A program made the position numbers and the translations under genes. Shown here piece after piece: positions 1-5,930 of a stretch of DNA of 17,540 bases. The DNA comes from Clostridium sp. (GTDB taxonomy: Bacteria; Bacillota; Clostridia; Lachnospirales; Lachnospiraceae). The stretch spans positions 1 to 17,540 of the forward strand of contig JAMPFS010000053.1 in the NCBI GenBank assembly GCA_023664325.1, in the 5' to 3' direction. The stretch's first letter is position 1. Each line of letters starts with the position of its first letter. The notes below the pieces were generated by a model. That model ran no database searches. It was given only the letters and a program-made list of their open reading frames with translations, and was not told where the DNA came from.

Positions 1-1
1 A

Positions 2-268
2 GCAGGTGATTATTACATTAATGATATTGATTATTCAAATATAGAAAAGTTTGATATATTTTCTTTGTTAGATAAGATTCCAAAATGTAAAGAATATTTT
101 GATAATAATTCCATTGTATTTGATAAAAAGAATGGTATTATTCAATTAGGCTTTATTAGTAATAGAAATGATAATTATGTGAAGGTTAGTGATAATCTTA
201 TAATAGGATATGATAATGAAGATATTATCCAATGTATTTATATTATTCCGGATAAATTTATATATTGA
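2..268 (+). CDS. Partial small hypothetical protein, possible immunity protein (5' end outside window)
   Basis: The frame is open from the left edge to a TGA at 266-268, giving at least 88 residues. A TTG at 65 is only an internal codon, so the true start lies outside the window. The product is Asn/Asp/Ile-rich and acidic, with beta-strand-like stretches such as IIQLGFISNRND and IIQCIYIIP, and no signal peptide or membrane segment. I recognise no family. It is followed at once by an Rhs-core scrap at 322, and its size and composition match the small immunity-like genes further along. An immunity function is therefore inferred from context only. It could equally be the end of a toxin tip. Confidence 0.5.
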   Translation, partial: AGDYYINDIDYSNIEKFDIFSLLDKIPKCKEYFDNNSIVFDKKNGIIQLGFISNRNDNYVKVSDNLIIGYDNEDIIQCIYIIPDKFIY

Positions 269-321
269 AATGGTAGGAGATATTTTAGAGATGATTAATT
301 ATAACGTAATCATAATCCTAT

Positions 322-572
322 ACTGACCCCAGTGGAAACGAATCCCTGAAACAGGGTATTGTAGCAACTATTTCCACGATACTCAATCAGGCATGAGATT
401 AACCTGATGGGAGTGCTGTCGGGCTTAACCAGAGCCGGGGTTACGGCTATGCTGGGCGGAAGCGACATGGATATTTCCGCCGCCTTTGTAGAAGGTTACC
501 TGATGGGGGTGCCATAGGAGTAGGAGCGGTACTGTTAATGGTGGCAGTAGCAGACGCTTTGGTGCTGTTGGG
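322..572 (+). pseudogene. Rhs core end and pretoxin region, frameshifted relic
   Basis: The frame at 322-396 begins TDPSGNESLKQG, the classic end of an Rhs/YD-repeat core (DPxGN), then stops at 394. The frame shifts to 407-517, which reads LMGVLSGLTRAGVTAMLGG and continues with SDMDISAAFVEGYLMG. It shifts again to 508-615, reading GAIGVGAVLLMVAVADAL. Together these make a Gly/Ala-rich hydrophobic linker of the kind found between an Rhs core and its C-terminal toxin. At least three frameshifts separate the parts, and a further one near 555 is needed to enter the EndoU frame at 573. A near-repeat, ACCTGATGGG, occurs at 402-411 and 498-507. The base composition is clearly richer in G and C than the flanking tips. 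Non-functional relic. Confidence 0.75.
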
Positions 573-914
573 ATGGGCGAGGGTGGTAGTGGAACTAATA
601 TTGATAACTCTGTAGATTTAACTGATTTTAGAAAAGAACATATCTTAAATAATCATAAATATGGTGTAGGTAAACCAGATAAAACAGAGTTTCCCCAAAA
701 TTGGAATAATGAAAAAATACTTCATTATGTTTCTGATATTGCAACAGACCCTAATGCAATTTGGGGAATGGGATTCTCCTTATGCTATTGGGGTAAGAGA
801 GGGTATAGAAATACGAGTTGATTTTTATCTGGAGACTATCCGAAATATAGTGAAAAAATATCAACGGCATATCCGTTGAATACACCTCAAAATCCATCAA
901 AAGGGAGGGGGTAA
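573..914 (+). pseudogene. EndoU-type nuclease toxin tip, inactivated by two frameshifts
   Basis: The first frame (573-821) contains DFRKEHILNNHKYGVGKPDK, then KTEFPQNWNNEKILHYVSDI and ATDPNAIW. This HIL-x-x-H plus KTEFP-x-x-W arrangement matches the bacterial EndoU nuclease fold (PF14436), an RNase toxin tip. The reading then moves to the +1 frame from about 775 (SPYAIGVREGIEIRVDF). It returns to the original frame from about 822 (SGDYPKYSEKISTAYPLN), which ends at TAA 912-914. The ISTAYP tail is the expected EndoU C-terminus. Restoring the frame near 770 and 825 would give a full-length domain. As written, the product stops at 821 without its last third. The putative cognate immunity gene starts four bases after the stop at 912-914. 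Confidence 0.8.
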
Positions 915-917
915 TTA

Positions 918-1187
918 ATGGAGTTAAAATTGTTTGAGCTGATTAGAGAATGTGAAGATTATCTTGATAAAGAATATTTTGATGAAGTTATGCACTTTTA
1001 TAGACATGGTGAATACGAAATGGCACTAGAAGGATTAATTATTGAGATGATAAAAGAACAAAAACATCTTAAAAATTATATGGTGGATACGATTAATGAT
1101 TTGGTTTTATATTATCATTTAAATATTGAAAGTGTATTTGATTATTATTTTTGGGAAAAATTTGAAAAATGGATTTGGAGAAATTGA
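918..1187 (+). CDS. Putative immunity protein for the EndoU toxin tip (MafI-like)
   Basis: This 89-residue protein is acidic and helix-rich. It starts at ATG 918, eight bases after a strong purine-rich ribosome binding site (AGGGAGGGGG, 901-910). It begins MELKLFELIRECEDYL and contains HGEYEMALEGLIIEMIKE around residues 30-47, a pattern I associate with MafI-type immunity proteins that protect against MafB/EndoU toxins. It has no signal peptide or membrane segment. It lies directly after the EndoU relic, the usual toxin-immunity order. The frame is intact although the toxin frame is broken, which fits keeping immunity after losing the toxin. The family assignment is from memory of pattern; the neighbour relationship is seen directly. 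Confidence 0.7.
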   Translation: MELKLFELIRECEDYLDKEYFDEVMHFYRHGEYEMALEGLIIEMIKEQKHLKNYMVDTINDLVLYYHLNIESVFDYYFWEKFEKWIWRN

Positions 1188-1211
1188 AAATATTTTAATT
1201 ATGGTTACACT

Positions 1212-1240
1212 TTAGGATTTCCAATGTCCTAATCTCTTTT
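1212..1240 (+). terminator. Possible weak rho-independent terminator after the immunity gene
   Basis: TTAGGA (1212-1217) and TCCTAA (1227-1232) form a six-base-pair stem with a nine-base loop, followed by TCTCTTTTTC. The stem is short, so this is only suggestive. It sits about 25 bases after the stop of the gene at 918. Confidence 0.3.
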
Positions 1241-1247
1241 TCAAAAA

Positions 1248-1478
1248 TTGTATATTTATAATTTAGAAAGTCTAAGGAGAAGCAAGACAACAGGGAATGA
1301 CAGCATTTACTTTGTATCCGATACCAGCGGCAGCCTTTCCCAGCCCCTTGCAGAGACAGACGGCAAAGGAAATGTCAAAGCAGAATATACCAGAACGGAA
1401 TCCTGGCAGTATTCGCAGGCATACAATTATTATTATGAGATATGGCTGACAGGCGAAAAGGGGATGTCCAATATCTGA
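1248..1478 (+). pseudogene. Rhs/YD-repeat core fragment
   Basis: The frame contains IYFVSDTSGSLSQPLAETDG followed by KGNVKAEYTRTE, the signature of an Rhs repeat (YxxD-x-x-G plus the AEY turn). No ribosome binding site precedes the TTG at 1248, and the Rhs-like part covers only about residues 14-52 before the frame runs into unrelated sequence and stops at 1476. The composition of 1290-1420 is visibly richer in G and C than the flanks. It is a scrap of a core that once led into the next tip. Confidence 0.7.
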
Positions 1479-1749
1479 AGAGGAGGCTAAAATTCTTGAC
1501 GAATGGGCAGATGAGTACAATGTTCCGCAACATCACAAAGCATATTCTGGAAGCGGGACTCATTTTAAAGGTGGTAATTATTCAGACCATACACATATAT
1601 ATAATATTCATGTACCTTATAAATCGGGGGAAATTAGAATGGATGCTATACGAGATAATGGATATATTATGCAGAAGAAATCGGTCTCTAATTATTGTGG
1701 TATAGATGGCGATAATTGGTACTTAAATTATTGTAGTGATAATATATAA
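1450..1749 (+). pseudogene. Polymorphic toxin tip relic with GTHF and HTHI motifs
   Basis: This frame is open from 1450 to TAA 1747-1749 but has no start, so it needs a frameshift from the Rhs fragment upstream. It reads ISEEEAKILDEWADEYNVPQ, then HHKAYSGSGTHFKGGNYSD and HTHIYNIHVPYK. The helical EEEAKILxxWADEY segment followed by GTHF and H-x-H-I matches a tip type common at the C-terminus of Rhs proteins. The exact activity is not known to me; the clustered histidines suggest a metal site or nuclease. After about 1620 the same frame continues as SGEIRMDAIRDNGYIMQ and may already belong to the following immunity gene, because AATCGGGGGAAA before ATG 1639 resembles a ribosome binding site. 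Confidence 0.6.
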
Positions 1750-1931
1750 TAATAGGAATTTACAGTTCTCGTGAAAGAGCGGAGCAGGCAATAGAAAGAT
1801 ACAAATTGAAAGAAGGATTCAATCGTTTTCCTGTAGATTGCTTTTATATTGATGGATATGAATTAGATCAAGATCATTGGAAAGATGGATTTATCACATA
1901 TGATGGTAGTACTGGTGACTGGATAAAGTGA
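1743..1931 (+). pseudogene. Immunity-protein relic (DUF7336-like)
   Basis: The frame from 1743 to TGA 1929-1931 reads GIYSSRERAEQAIERYKLKE, then GFNRFPVDCFYIDGYELDQD and HWKDGF. The pattern 'I-G-I-Y-S-S-x-E-x-A-x-x-A-I ... F-Y-I-D-x-Y-x-L-D-x-D-H-W' is typical of small DUF7336-type proteins found beside polymorphic toxins. There is no start codon in this frame. The N-terminal strand probably lies in the preceding frame, which ends at 1747, so a single frameshift near 1740-1750 within an AT-rich run would explain the break. It is probably the partner of the tip at 1450. The family name is from memory; the frameshift is seen directly. Confidence 0.6.
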
Positions 1932-2169
1932 TGAGGAGGAAAACCATCCGTTTTATGTAAATGGGAGAGGCTGGGCAGCAGCATCCGAACTGGAAGCCGG
2001 TGAAATGCTGCATACGGAAAATGGAAGTGTTGTTACTGTAACCTACAATCAGGATGAATGGCTGAAAGAGCCGGTTAAGGTGTATAACCTTGAAGTGGAA
2101 GGACTGCATACCTATTATGTAACAGCGGACAGGGTGCTGGTGCATAATGAGTATGAAATATCAAGCTAA
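1930..2169 (+). pseudogene. C-terminal part of a PT-HINT (pretoxin Hint) domain
   Basis: The frame reads HPFYVNGRGWAAASELEAGE, then VKVYNLEVEGLHTYYVTADR and VLVHNEYEISS, ending at TAA 2167. 'HPFYV-x-x-x-GW-x-x-A-x-E-L-x-x-G' and 'VYNLEVEGxHTYYV...VLVHN' are hallmark blocks of the Hint-like autoprocessing domain (PT-HINT, PF07591) that releases Rhs toxin tips. The N-terminal half with the catalytic Cys is missing, and the frame begins abruptly at about 1930, inside the end of the previous gene. No toxin follows VLVHN; the protein stops nine codons later. It is a recombination scrap of raised G+C content. Confidence 0.85.
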
Positions 2170-2213
2170 GAAGAATTATCACCGGAATATTTTGGCTTGT
2201 AATAGGGGGTGTA

Positions 2214-2642
2214 ATGATGAATGAGTGGAATAATATAGATTCTGAAGAAGATATTGATAGCCTTATGAAAATATATGATAATTTTGAGGATAGCATTATT
2301 GTAAAATTTGAGTTTGTCAGTGGAAATTATATTGATGACAACTTAACAGGACATGAATTTGATACAAATAACTTATTGGTATTATTTCAAAGGATGGATA
2401 AAAATCCGTTTTCAATAGAAATTATGTTTGAAATGACCAAAAAAATAAATTTTTATGCTCCTGTTCAAGGGGATGAGGATTATAATCTTGCAGATATTGA
2501 TTATGCTAAAATTGTTAAAGATGCTAGATATTTTTATTGGACTATGTGGAGAGAATTTAATCCTTTCAATGCAGACCATTTAAACTATAATGATTTTACG
2601 TTAATTCAATCAAAAAAAGTAAAGTGGAGAATTGTTTCTTGA
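2214..2642 (+). CDS. Putative immunity protein of a polymorphic toxin system
   Basis: An intact 142-residue protein with tandem ATGs at 2214 and 2217 after TAGGGGGTGTA, a good ribosome binding site. It opens MMNEWNNIDSEEDIDSLMKI and includes YDNFEDSIIVKFEFVSGNYI followed by DDN, LLVLFQRMDKNPFSIEIMFE and a tail KKVKWRIVS. This layout of an N-terminal helix, 'FxDSxIV', an ILFQ strand and a terminal KWR strand resembles a family of small proteins encoded next to Rhs/WapA tips. I do not recall a settled name for it. It is soluble, acidic and lacks a signal peptide. Its position right after the HINT relic fits an immunity gene whose toxin is gone. The role is inferred. Confidence 0.6.
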   Translation: MMNEWNNIDSEEDIDSLMKIYDNFEDSIIVKFEFVSGNYIDDNLTGHEFDTNNLLVLFQRMDKNPFSIEIMFEMTKKINFYAPVQGDEDYNLADIDYAKIVKDARYFYWTMWREFNPFNADHLNYNDFTLIQSKKVKWRIVS

Positions 2643-2647
2643 TAAAA

Positions 2648-2716
2648 TATGAATATGGCGGTCATGGGGATATCCACCTGCTGATGGATGAGCAGAGAAC
2701 GGCAGCGGGCATCTAA
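2648..2716 (+). pseudogene. Short Rhs tip tail relic (GGHGDIH)
   Basis: The frame reads YEYGGHGDIHLLMDEQRTAA followed by GI and a TAA at 2714-2716. It is distinctly G+C-richer than the AT-rich genes on both sides and carries a GGHGDIH motif that looks like the end of a toxin or linker from an Rhs tip. It has no start codon or ribosome binding site of its own. It is too short for a family call. Confidence 0.4.
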
Positions 2717-2727
2717 CGCTATGATAT

Positions 2728-3111
2728 ATGGAGATAAGAGGGAAGGAAGTTAAAGATTTGAAATATGATGATGTTATTGAATTACTTTTAATAGAATTTC
2801 CGGAAATCGCAGTGCATCTTCAAGAAGAGGAATATTTGCAAGGATTACCACATTGTATATTTGGTATTTGTTTTGTTCCATTTGTTGAAGAGCTATGTGG
2901 TAATTCCAGGGAAGAAATTTTATTAAGAGTTGGATTTTTTCTGGAAAAGTTAGAGACCTCTGCGGATGATAAAATCAAAGAATTAGTCAATGTATCTTTT
3001 TTAGAACCTTTTGTTTATGGGAATGAAAAAAAAGAAGTTATGTATTTACGAAGTTTTCTTGGGGAGGAGACAAAAAAAGATTTAGATTATTGGTTGGAAA
3101 GGTGTAAGTAG
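2728..3111 (+). CDS. Putative immunity protein (DUF7674-like)
   Basis: A soluble, acidic, helical protein of up to 127 residues. It contains DDVIELLLIEFPEIAVHLQE, then GLPHCIFGICFVPFVEELCG, RVGFFLEKLETSADDKIKEL and VNVSFLEPF. The arrangement 'FPE...GLPH...F-x-P-F...FLE-x-L...V-x-V-x-x-L-E' is one I associate with DUF7674, a helical-repeat family common beside polymorphic toxins. The ATG at 2728 has no good ribosome binding site. A TTG at 2758 lies about seven bases after GGGAAGGAAG and may be the true start, giving a 117-residue protein. Immunity role is inferred from family and location. Confidence 0.6.
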   Translation: MEIRGKEVKDLKYDDVIELLLIEFPEIAVHLQEEEYLQGLPHCIFGICFVPFVEELCGNSREEILLRVGFFLEKLETSADDKIKELVNVSFLEPFVYGNEKKEVMYLRSFLGEETKKDLDYWLERCK

Positions 3112-3218
3112 TATTGAATTTGGTTAAAGAGAACATCTTAATCTTTTAAAGGAGTAGCCGCAGATATAAAGAAAATGCATTAGAAGAGTTATGAAATGAA
3201 TTAACAGGGAGGCTTGAA

Positions 3219-3620
3219 ATGGTTGTAAAATGTTTAAGTAATTCTGGAGATGCTTTCATTAAGGCAACATTGGGAAAAAAGGGAGGAACACCAGAGACGG
3301 TGTTGCCAATAAGGGTGAATAGTATATATACTGTATATGGGCAGGTTCTTTCTAAAGGGATAATGGAATATTTGATTTTAGGGGAAGGAGAAAATTATCC
3401 TTCATGGTATCCTGCGGAATTATTTGAAATAATTGATGATAGAATCTATTTTGGCTGGATGTTCAATTATAGAGGAGGGGATGATATTTCTGCGGTTTGG
3501 GGATATGAAGAATTGGTGAGGGATGAAGATTACATATATAACTTAGAAGACCGTGAAGAATTGGCTATCCAGATGTTTCTTGATAGAAAAAAGGAAATTG
3601 ATGAAGCAAATGAATGGTGA
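3219..3620 (+). CDS. Putative immunity protein, beta-rich, unknown family
   Basis: An intact 133-residue protein starting at ATG 3219 after CAGGGAGGCTTGAA. It begins MVVKCLSNSGDAFIKATLGK and has VLPIRVNSIYTVYGQVL, EYLILGEGENYPSWYPAELF, VWGYEELVRDEDYIYNLEDR and a C-terminal helix ending IQMFLDRKKEID. The pattern of an SH3-like N-terminal barrel ('YTVYG...YLI...YPSWYPAxLFE') plus 'WGYxELV' and 'RKKEID' is familiar from small genes beside Rhs/WapA tips, but I cannot name the family. A scrap of a paralogue (VLPIKVN) lies at 5931-5981. No signal peptide or transmembrane segment. Confidence 0.6.
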   Translation: MVVKCLSNSGDAFIKATLGKKGGTPETVLPIRVNSIYTVYGQVLSKGIMEYLILGEGENYPSWYPAELFEIIDDRIYFGWMFNYRGGDDISAVWGYEELVRDEDYIYNLEDREELAIQMFLDRKKEIDEANEW

Positions 3621-3666
3621 TAAAGAGGGACAGGTTATTTTGAGCGGCGAAAAGATATATAGGTGA

Positions 3667-3813
3667 GCAAGATTTTATTTTTGCAACTGGGTTTTGCACG
3701 AGTCTTCTTTAGAAATGAAATATTCTTGATGGAATGAAATTTTGGCGAAGGCAGATAAATCAAATGAAGAAAGTATCATAAAATTATTAATAGAATTATA
3801 TGGAAAGAGGTAG
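3667..3813 (+). pseudogene. Small gene relic with one in-frame stop
   Basis: The frame from 3667 reads ARFYFCNWVLHESSLEMKYS, a TGA stop, then WNEILAKADKSNEESIIKLL and IELYGKR before TAG 3811-3813. The helical, acidic C-terminus resembles the end of an immunity or toxin protein. There is no start or ribosome binding site, and the stop at about 3727 breaks the frame. It fills the gap between the genes at 3219 and 3819. Function unknown. Confidence 0.35.
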
Positions 3814-3818
3814 GAATA

Positions 3819-4106
3819 ATGAATATAGAGTATATTACATATCCAACTGATTTAAATAAAATAGAAGATATAAAGAACGATAATATTGATGTTATTGTTG
3901 GACTAGATAATGGAAAAACGTATACTCTTGTTGTGGCTACACCACAAAATTACTATTGGTATATGGAAAAAGAGGGATTAGAATATATTCCGGCAGCTCC
4001 TCCTGATATTATTGTGAAGGAATTGCGTCAGGATATTATTGAAAGAGCAATACAGGACTTTTGTCAAAATGATGGATATTTTTTAATCAAGTATGCAGAA
4101 ATGTAG
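3819..4106 (+). CDS. Putative immunity protein, small alpha/beta, unknown family
   Basis: An intact 95-residue protein with ATG 3819 after AAAGAGGTAGGAATA. It starts MNIEYITYPTDLNKIEDIKN and continues with DVIVGLDNGKTYTLVVATPQ, NYYWYMEKEG and a C-terminal QDFCQNDGYFLIKYAEM. The 'YITYPTD ... VGLxNGxTYTxVVATPxN ... AIxxFxxxDGYFLKxYA' pattern is a recurring small protein next to polymorphic toxin tips. No named family comes to mind. It ends the run of candidate immunity genes before the DUF1016 nuclease gene, 74 bases downstream. Confidence 0.55.
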   Translation: MNIEYITYPTDLNKIEDIKNDNIDVIVGLDNGKTYTLVVATPQNYYWYMEKEGLEYIPAAPPDIIVKELRQDIIERAIQDFCQNDGYFLIKYAEM

Positions 4107-4149
4107 AAGATGCATATTGTGGTTAATGTGTATTAATGGGTTTGATTTG

Positions 4150-4174
4150 TATAATGTGAAATACTAACAGGAGG
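4150..4174 (+). promoter_or_regulatory. Probable -10 box and strong ribosome binding site of the DUF1016 gene
   Basis: TATAAT at 4150-4155 is a consensus -10, but no good -35 lies 16-18 bases upstream (TGTGTA at 4127-4132). AGGAGG at 4169-4174 lies six bases before ATG 4181 and fixes that start. If real, the leader is very short and the gene has its own promoter inside the immunity array. Confidence 0.4.
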
Positions 4175-4180
4175 AAAAAG

Positions 4181-5236
4181 ATGGCAAAAAGAGAGGTTGG
4201 ATTTGTTGTGACGGAAGAATATAAAACATGGATTAAAGAAATAAAAGGTAAAATCCAAAATAGTCAAATTAAGGCTTCTGTTAAAGTGAATTATGAAATG
4301 TTGGATTTGTATTGGCAAATCGGAAAAGATATTTTTGAAAAGCAAAAATATTCAAAATGGGGAGATTCTTTTTTAGGTGTGATGAGTAAAGATTTGAAAA
4401 AGACATTTCCTAGTGTTAGTGGTTTTTCTGTAGAGAACTTAAAGCATATGAGATATTGGTTTAAATTTTATAGTAATGAAATTGGGTTACAAGATGTAAC
4501 CCAATTAGAAATGGTTGAAAAATTAATAAAAAGTATTCCATGGGGACATAATCAACGGATTATGTACAAGTGCAAGGATGTAAAAGAAGCACTTTTCTAT
4601 GTACAAAAGACATTGGATAATGGCTGGAGTCGTAACGTATTGATTCATGAGATAGAAAGCAGATTGTACGAACGACAGGGGAAGGCAATTACAAATTTTG
4701 GTATAAAATTGCCAGAATTGCAGTCCGATTTGGCAAAACAGACATTAAAAGATCCGTATAATTTTGATTTCCTGACATTGACAGAGGATTATAATGAGAA
4801 GGAGTTAGAGATTGCTTTGACAGAGCAAATAACTCAATTTTTATTGGAATTGGGAACGGGTTTTTCTTATATGGGTAGGCAGGTAAATTTAAAGGTCGGT
4901 GAAAGCGATTTTTATTTGGATTTACTATTTTATCATGTAAAATTGCATTGTTATGTTGTGGTTGAACTAAAAACAGAAAAGTTTAAGCCGGAATTTGCAG
5001 GGAAGTTGAATTTTTATGTAACAGCAGTGAATAAACAATTGAAAATGGATACAGATAATCAAACAATAGGCATATTAATATGTAAAGACAAGGATAATGT
5101 GGTAGCCGAGTATTCGTTAGAGAATATTTCGCAACCGATAGGAATAGCTGAATATGAGTTAACTAAGGTACTGTCAAAGGAATTAGAAAATAACTTGCCA
5201 ACAATTCATGAAATAGAGGAAGGATTGAAGGAATAA
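4181..5236 (+). CDS. DUF1016 / YhcG-type PD-(D/E)xK nuclease family protein
   Basis: An intact 351-residue protein of normal family length. The N-terminal DUF1016_N helical domain (about 15-160) shows NYEMLDLYWQIGKDI, SGFSVENLKHMRYW, the conserved PWGHN (120-124) and QKTLDNGWSRNVL. The C-terminal DUF1016 nuclease domain (about 180-340) has DPYNFDFL, VGESDFYLDLLFYH (D243, D247), VVVELKTEKFKPEFAGKLNF (E262, K264) and IGILICKDKDN. That is the D...E-x-K core of a PD-(D/E)xK nuclease, so the active site looks complete. The family is widespread in mobile and defence regions, and its cellular role is poorly defined. The start is fixed by AGGAGG. A perfect palindrome lies inside codons 100-109 and a related one just after the stop. 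It splits the immunity array and was probably inserted as a cargo gene. Confidence 0.9.
   Translation: MAKREVGFVVTEEYKTWIKEIKGKIQNSQIKASVKVNYEMLDLYWQIGKDIFEKQKYSKWGDSFLGVMSKDLKKTFPSVSGFSVENLKHMRYWFKFYSNEIGLQDVTQLEMVEKLIKSIPWGHNQRIMYKCKDVKEALFYVQKTLDNGWSRNVLIHEIESRLYERQGKAITNFGIKLPELQSDLAKQTLKDPYNFDFLTLTEDYNEKELEIALTEQITQFLLELGTGFSYMGRQVNLKVGESDFYLDLLFYHVKLHCYVVVELKTEKFKPEFAGKLNFYVTAVNKQLKMDTDNQTIGILICKDKDNVVAEYSLENISQPIGIAEYELTKVLSKELENNLPTIHEIEEGLKE
4480..4506. repeat. Perfect 27-bp palindrome inside the DUF1016 gene
   Basis: The left arm AATTGGGTTACA (4480-4491), loop AGA (4492-4494) and right arm TGTAACCCAATT (4495-4506) pair perfectly over 12 base pairs. It encodes residues around EIGLQDVTQLE, in the variable linker before the conserved PWGHN. 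The core GGTTACA-N3-TGTAACC recurs immediately after the gene's stop codon at 5240-5256. Confidence 0.85.
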
Positions 5237-5239
5237 AAA

Positions 5240-5256
5240 GGTTACAGGTTGTAACC
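5240..5256 (+). terminator. Inverted repeat just after the DUF1016 stop, possible terminator
   Basis: GGTTACA (5240-5246), GGT loop, TGTAACC (5250-5256), followed by CATTTTATTATA. The stem is seven base pairs with a short T-containing tail three bases after the stop codon, so it could terminate transcription weakly. It repeats the core of the palindrome at 4480-4506, which makes a protein-binding role an alternative. Confidence 0.45.
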
Positions 5257-5277
5257 CATTTTATTATACTAATGAGC

Positions 5278-5417
5278 CTGCATAAGTATCTGTATGCCAA
5301 TACAGCGCTATCATTGCCATGCACAGTGCAGTGACCGATTGGAAGAATGTGATTTTAAGATTTCCTACACATGAATATATATGGAATTGGAGTAATGGTT
5401 ATCCATGCAGAAAATAG
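5278..5417 (+). pseudogene. Rhs core end and toxin-tail relic
   Basis: The frame at 5278-5334 begins LHKYLYANTALSLPC, the well-known end of an Rhs core (LHKYLYxNxDP), and stops at 5332. Another frame continues from about 5310: AIIAMHSAVTDWKNVILRF, then PTHEYIWNWSNGYPCRK, ending at TAG 5415-5417. The 'P-x-H-E-x-I-W-x-W-x-N-G' tail is like the end of several Rhs tips. No full domain can be made out. It stands directly upstream of the candidate immunity gene at 5433, as a tip would. Confidence 0.6.
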
Positions 5418-5432
5418 AGAGGAGAGGATAAG

Positions 5433-5912
5433 ATGAATGCCGTTGTTTTAGAGAGCTTGCACGAATCACAAACTTATTTGAAAAATATATTTGTAGCATT
5501 GAATAATCGACAGATGGAATATAATTGGATGATAACGGATTATGAATGTTATCCACAAAATCAAGAAATTGCAAAAAAGTTTTTAAAAGAATATTGTTGG
5601 TTTTCAGGAAAAGAGTTAACAAAGCTTATAGAGCAAGAGAATTTTCAATGGATATGGGGAGTGATTTCTGGATTTAAACCAAATATCTCATTGGAAAGAA
5701 TTCTTGAATATGATTTTCCTATAGCTGATGGTAATAGTAGATTTTGGAACAATCCGGTTTTAATTCAGCATCCTCTTGCAGATATTGAAATAGTTGCATG
5801 GGATGGCAAATTAACGCTTTTTCTTTGCAAAGAGAATAAACTTGCAGAAGGTATATATAACAGTTTTTCATATGCTGAGGATTTAGAAAAATATAATTCT
5901 AATGCGGGATAG
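5433..5912 (+). CDS. Putative immunity protein, unknown family
   Basis: An intact 159-residue protein starting at ATG 5433 after AGAGGAGAGGATAAG. It has EYNWMITDYECYPQNQEIAK, then YCWFSGKELTKLIEQENFQW, IWGVISGFKPNISLERILEY and NPVLIQHPLADIEIVAWDGK. The Trp-rich 'YNWxITDxExYPQN...YxWxSGxELTxLI...FQWIWGVxSGF...IQHPLAxxEIVxWD' pattern is one I know from genes beside polymorphic toxins, without a firm family name. It is soluble and acidic. It follows an Rhs tail relic at 5278-5417, so it is probably the surviving immunity partner of that lost tip. The relic of a further gene lies between it and the GH25 gene. Confidence 0.6.
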   Translation: MNAVVLESLHESQTYLKNIFVALNNRQMEYNWMITDYECYPQNQEIAKKFLKEYCWFSGKELTKLIEQENFQWIWGVISGFKPNISLERILEYDFPIADGNSRFWNNPVLIQHPLADIEIVAWDGKLTLFLCKENKLAEGIYNSFSYAEDLEKYNSNAG

Positions 5913-5930
5913 AGTGACGATATAAAAATA

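Noticed and set aside
402..507. ACCTGATGGG direct repeats considered as a target-site duplication or attachment site
   Set aside because: The repeat encodes a similar Leu-Met-Gly motif in the pretoxin linker; the sequence between is ordinary pretoxin and no mobile element is present.
1203..1209. Further GGTTACA copies (also at about 12300 and 16588) considered as members of the DUF1016 palindrome family
   Set aside because: They lack the mirrored TGTAACC half and are expected by chance at this length.
1272..1563. Two overlapping minus-strand frames
   Set aside because: They lie opposite Rhs-derived sequence that clearly reads on the plus strand.
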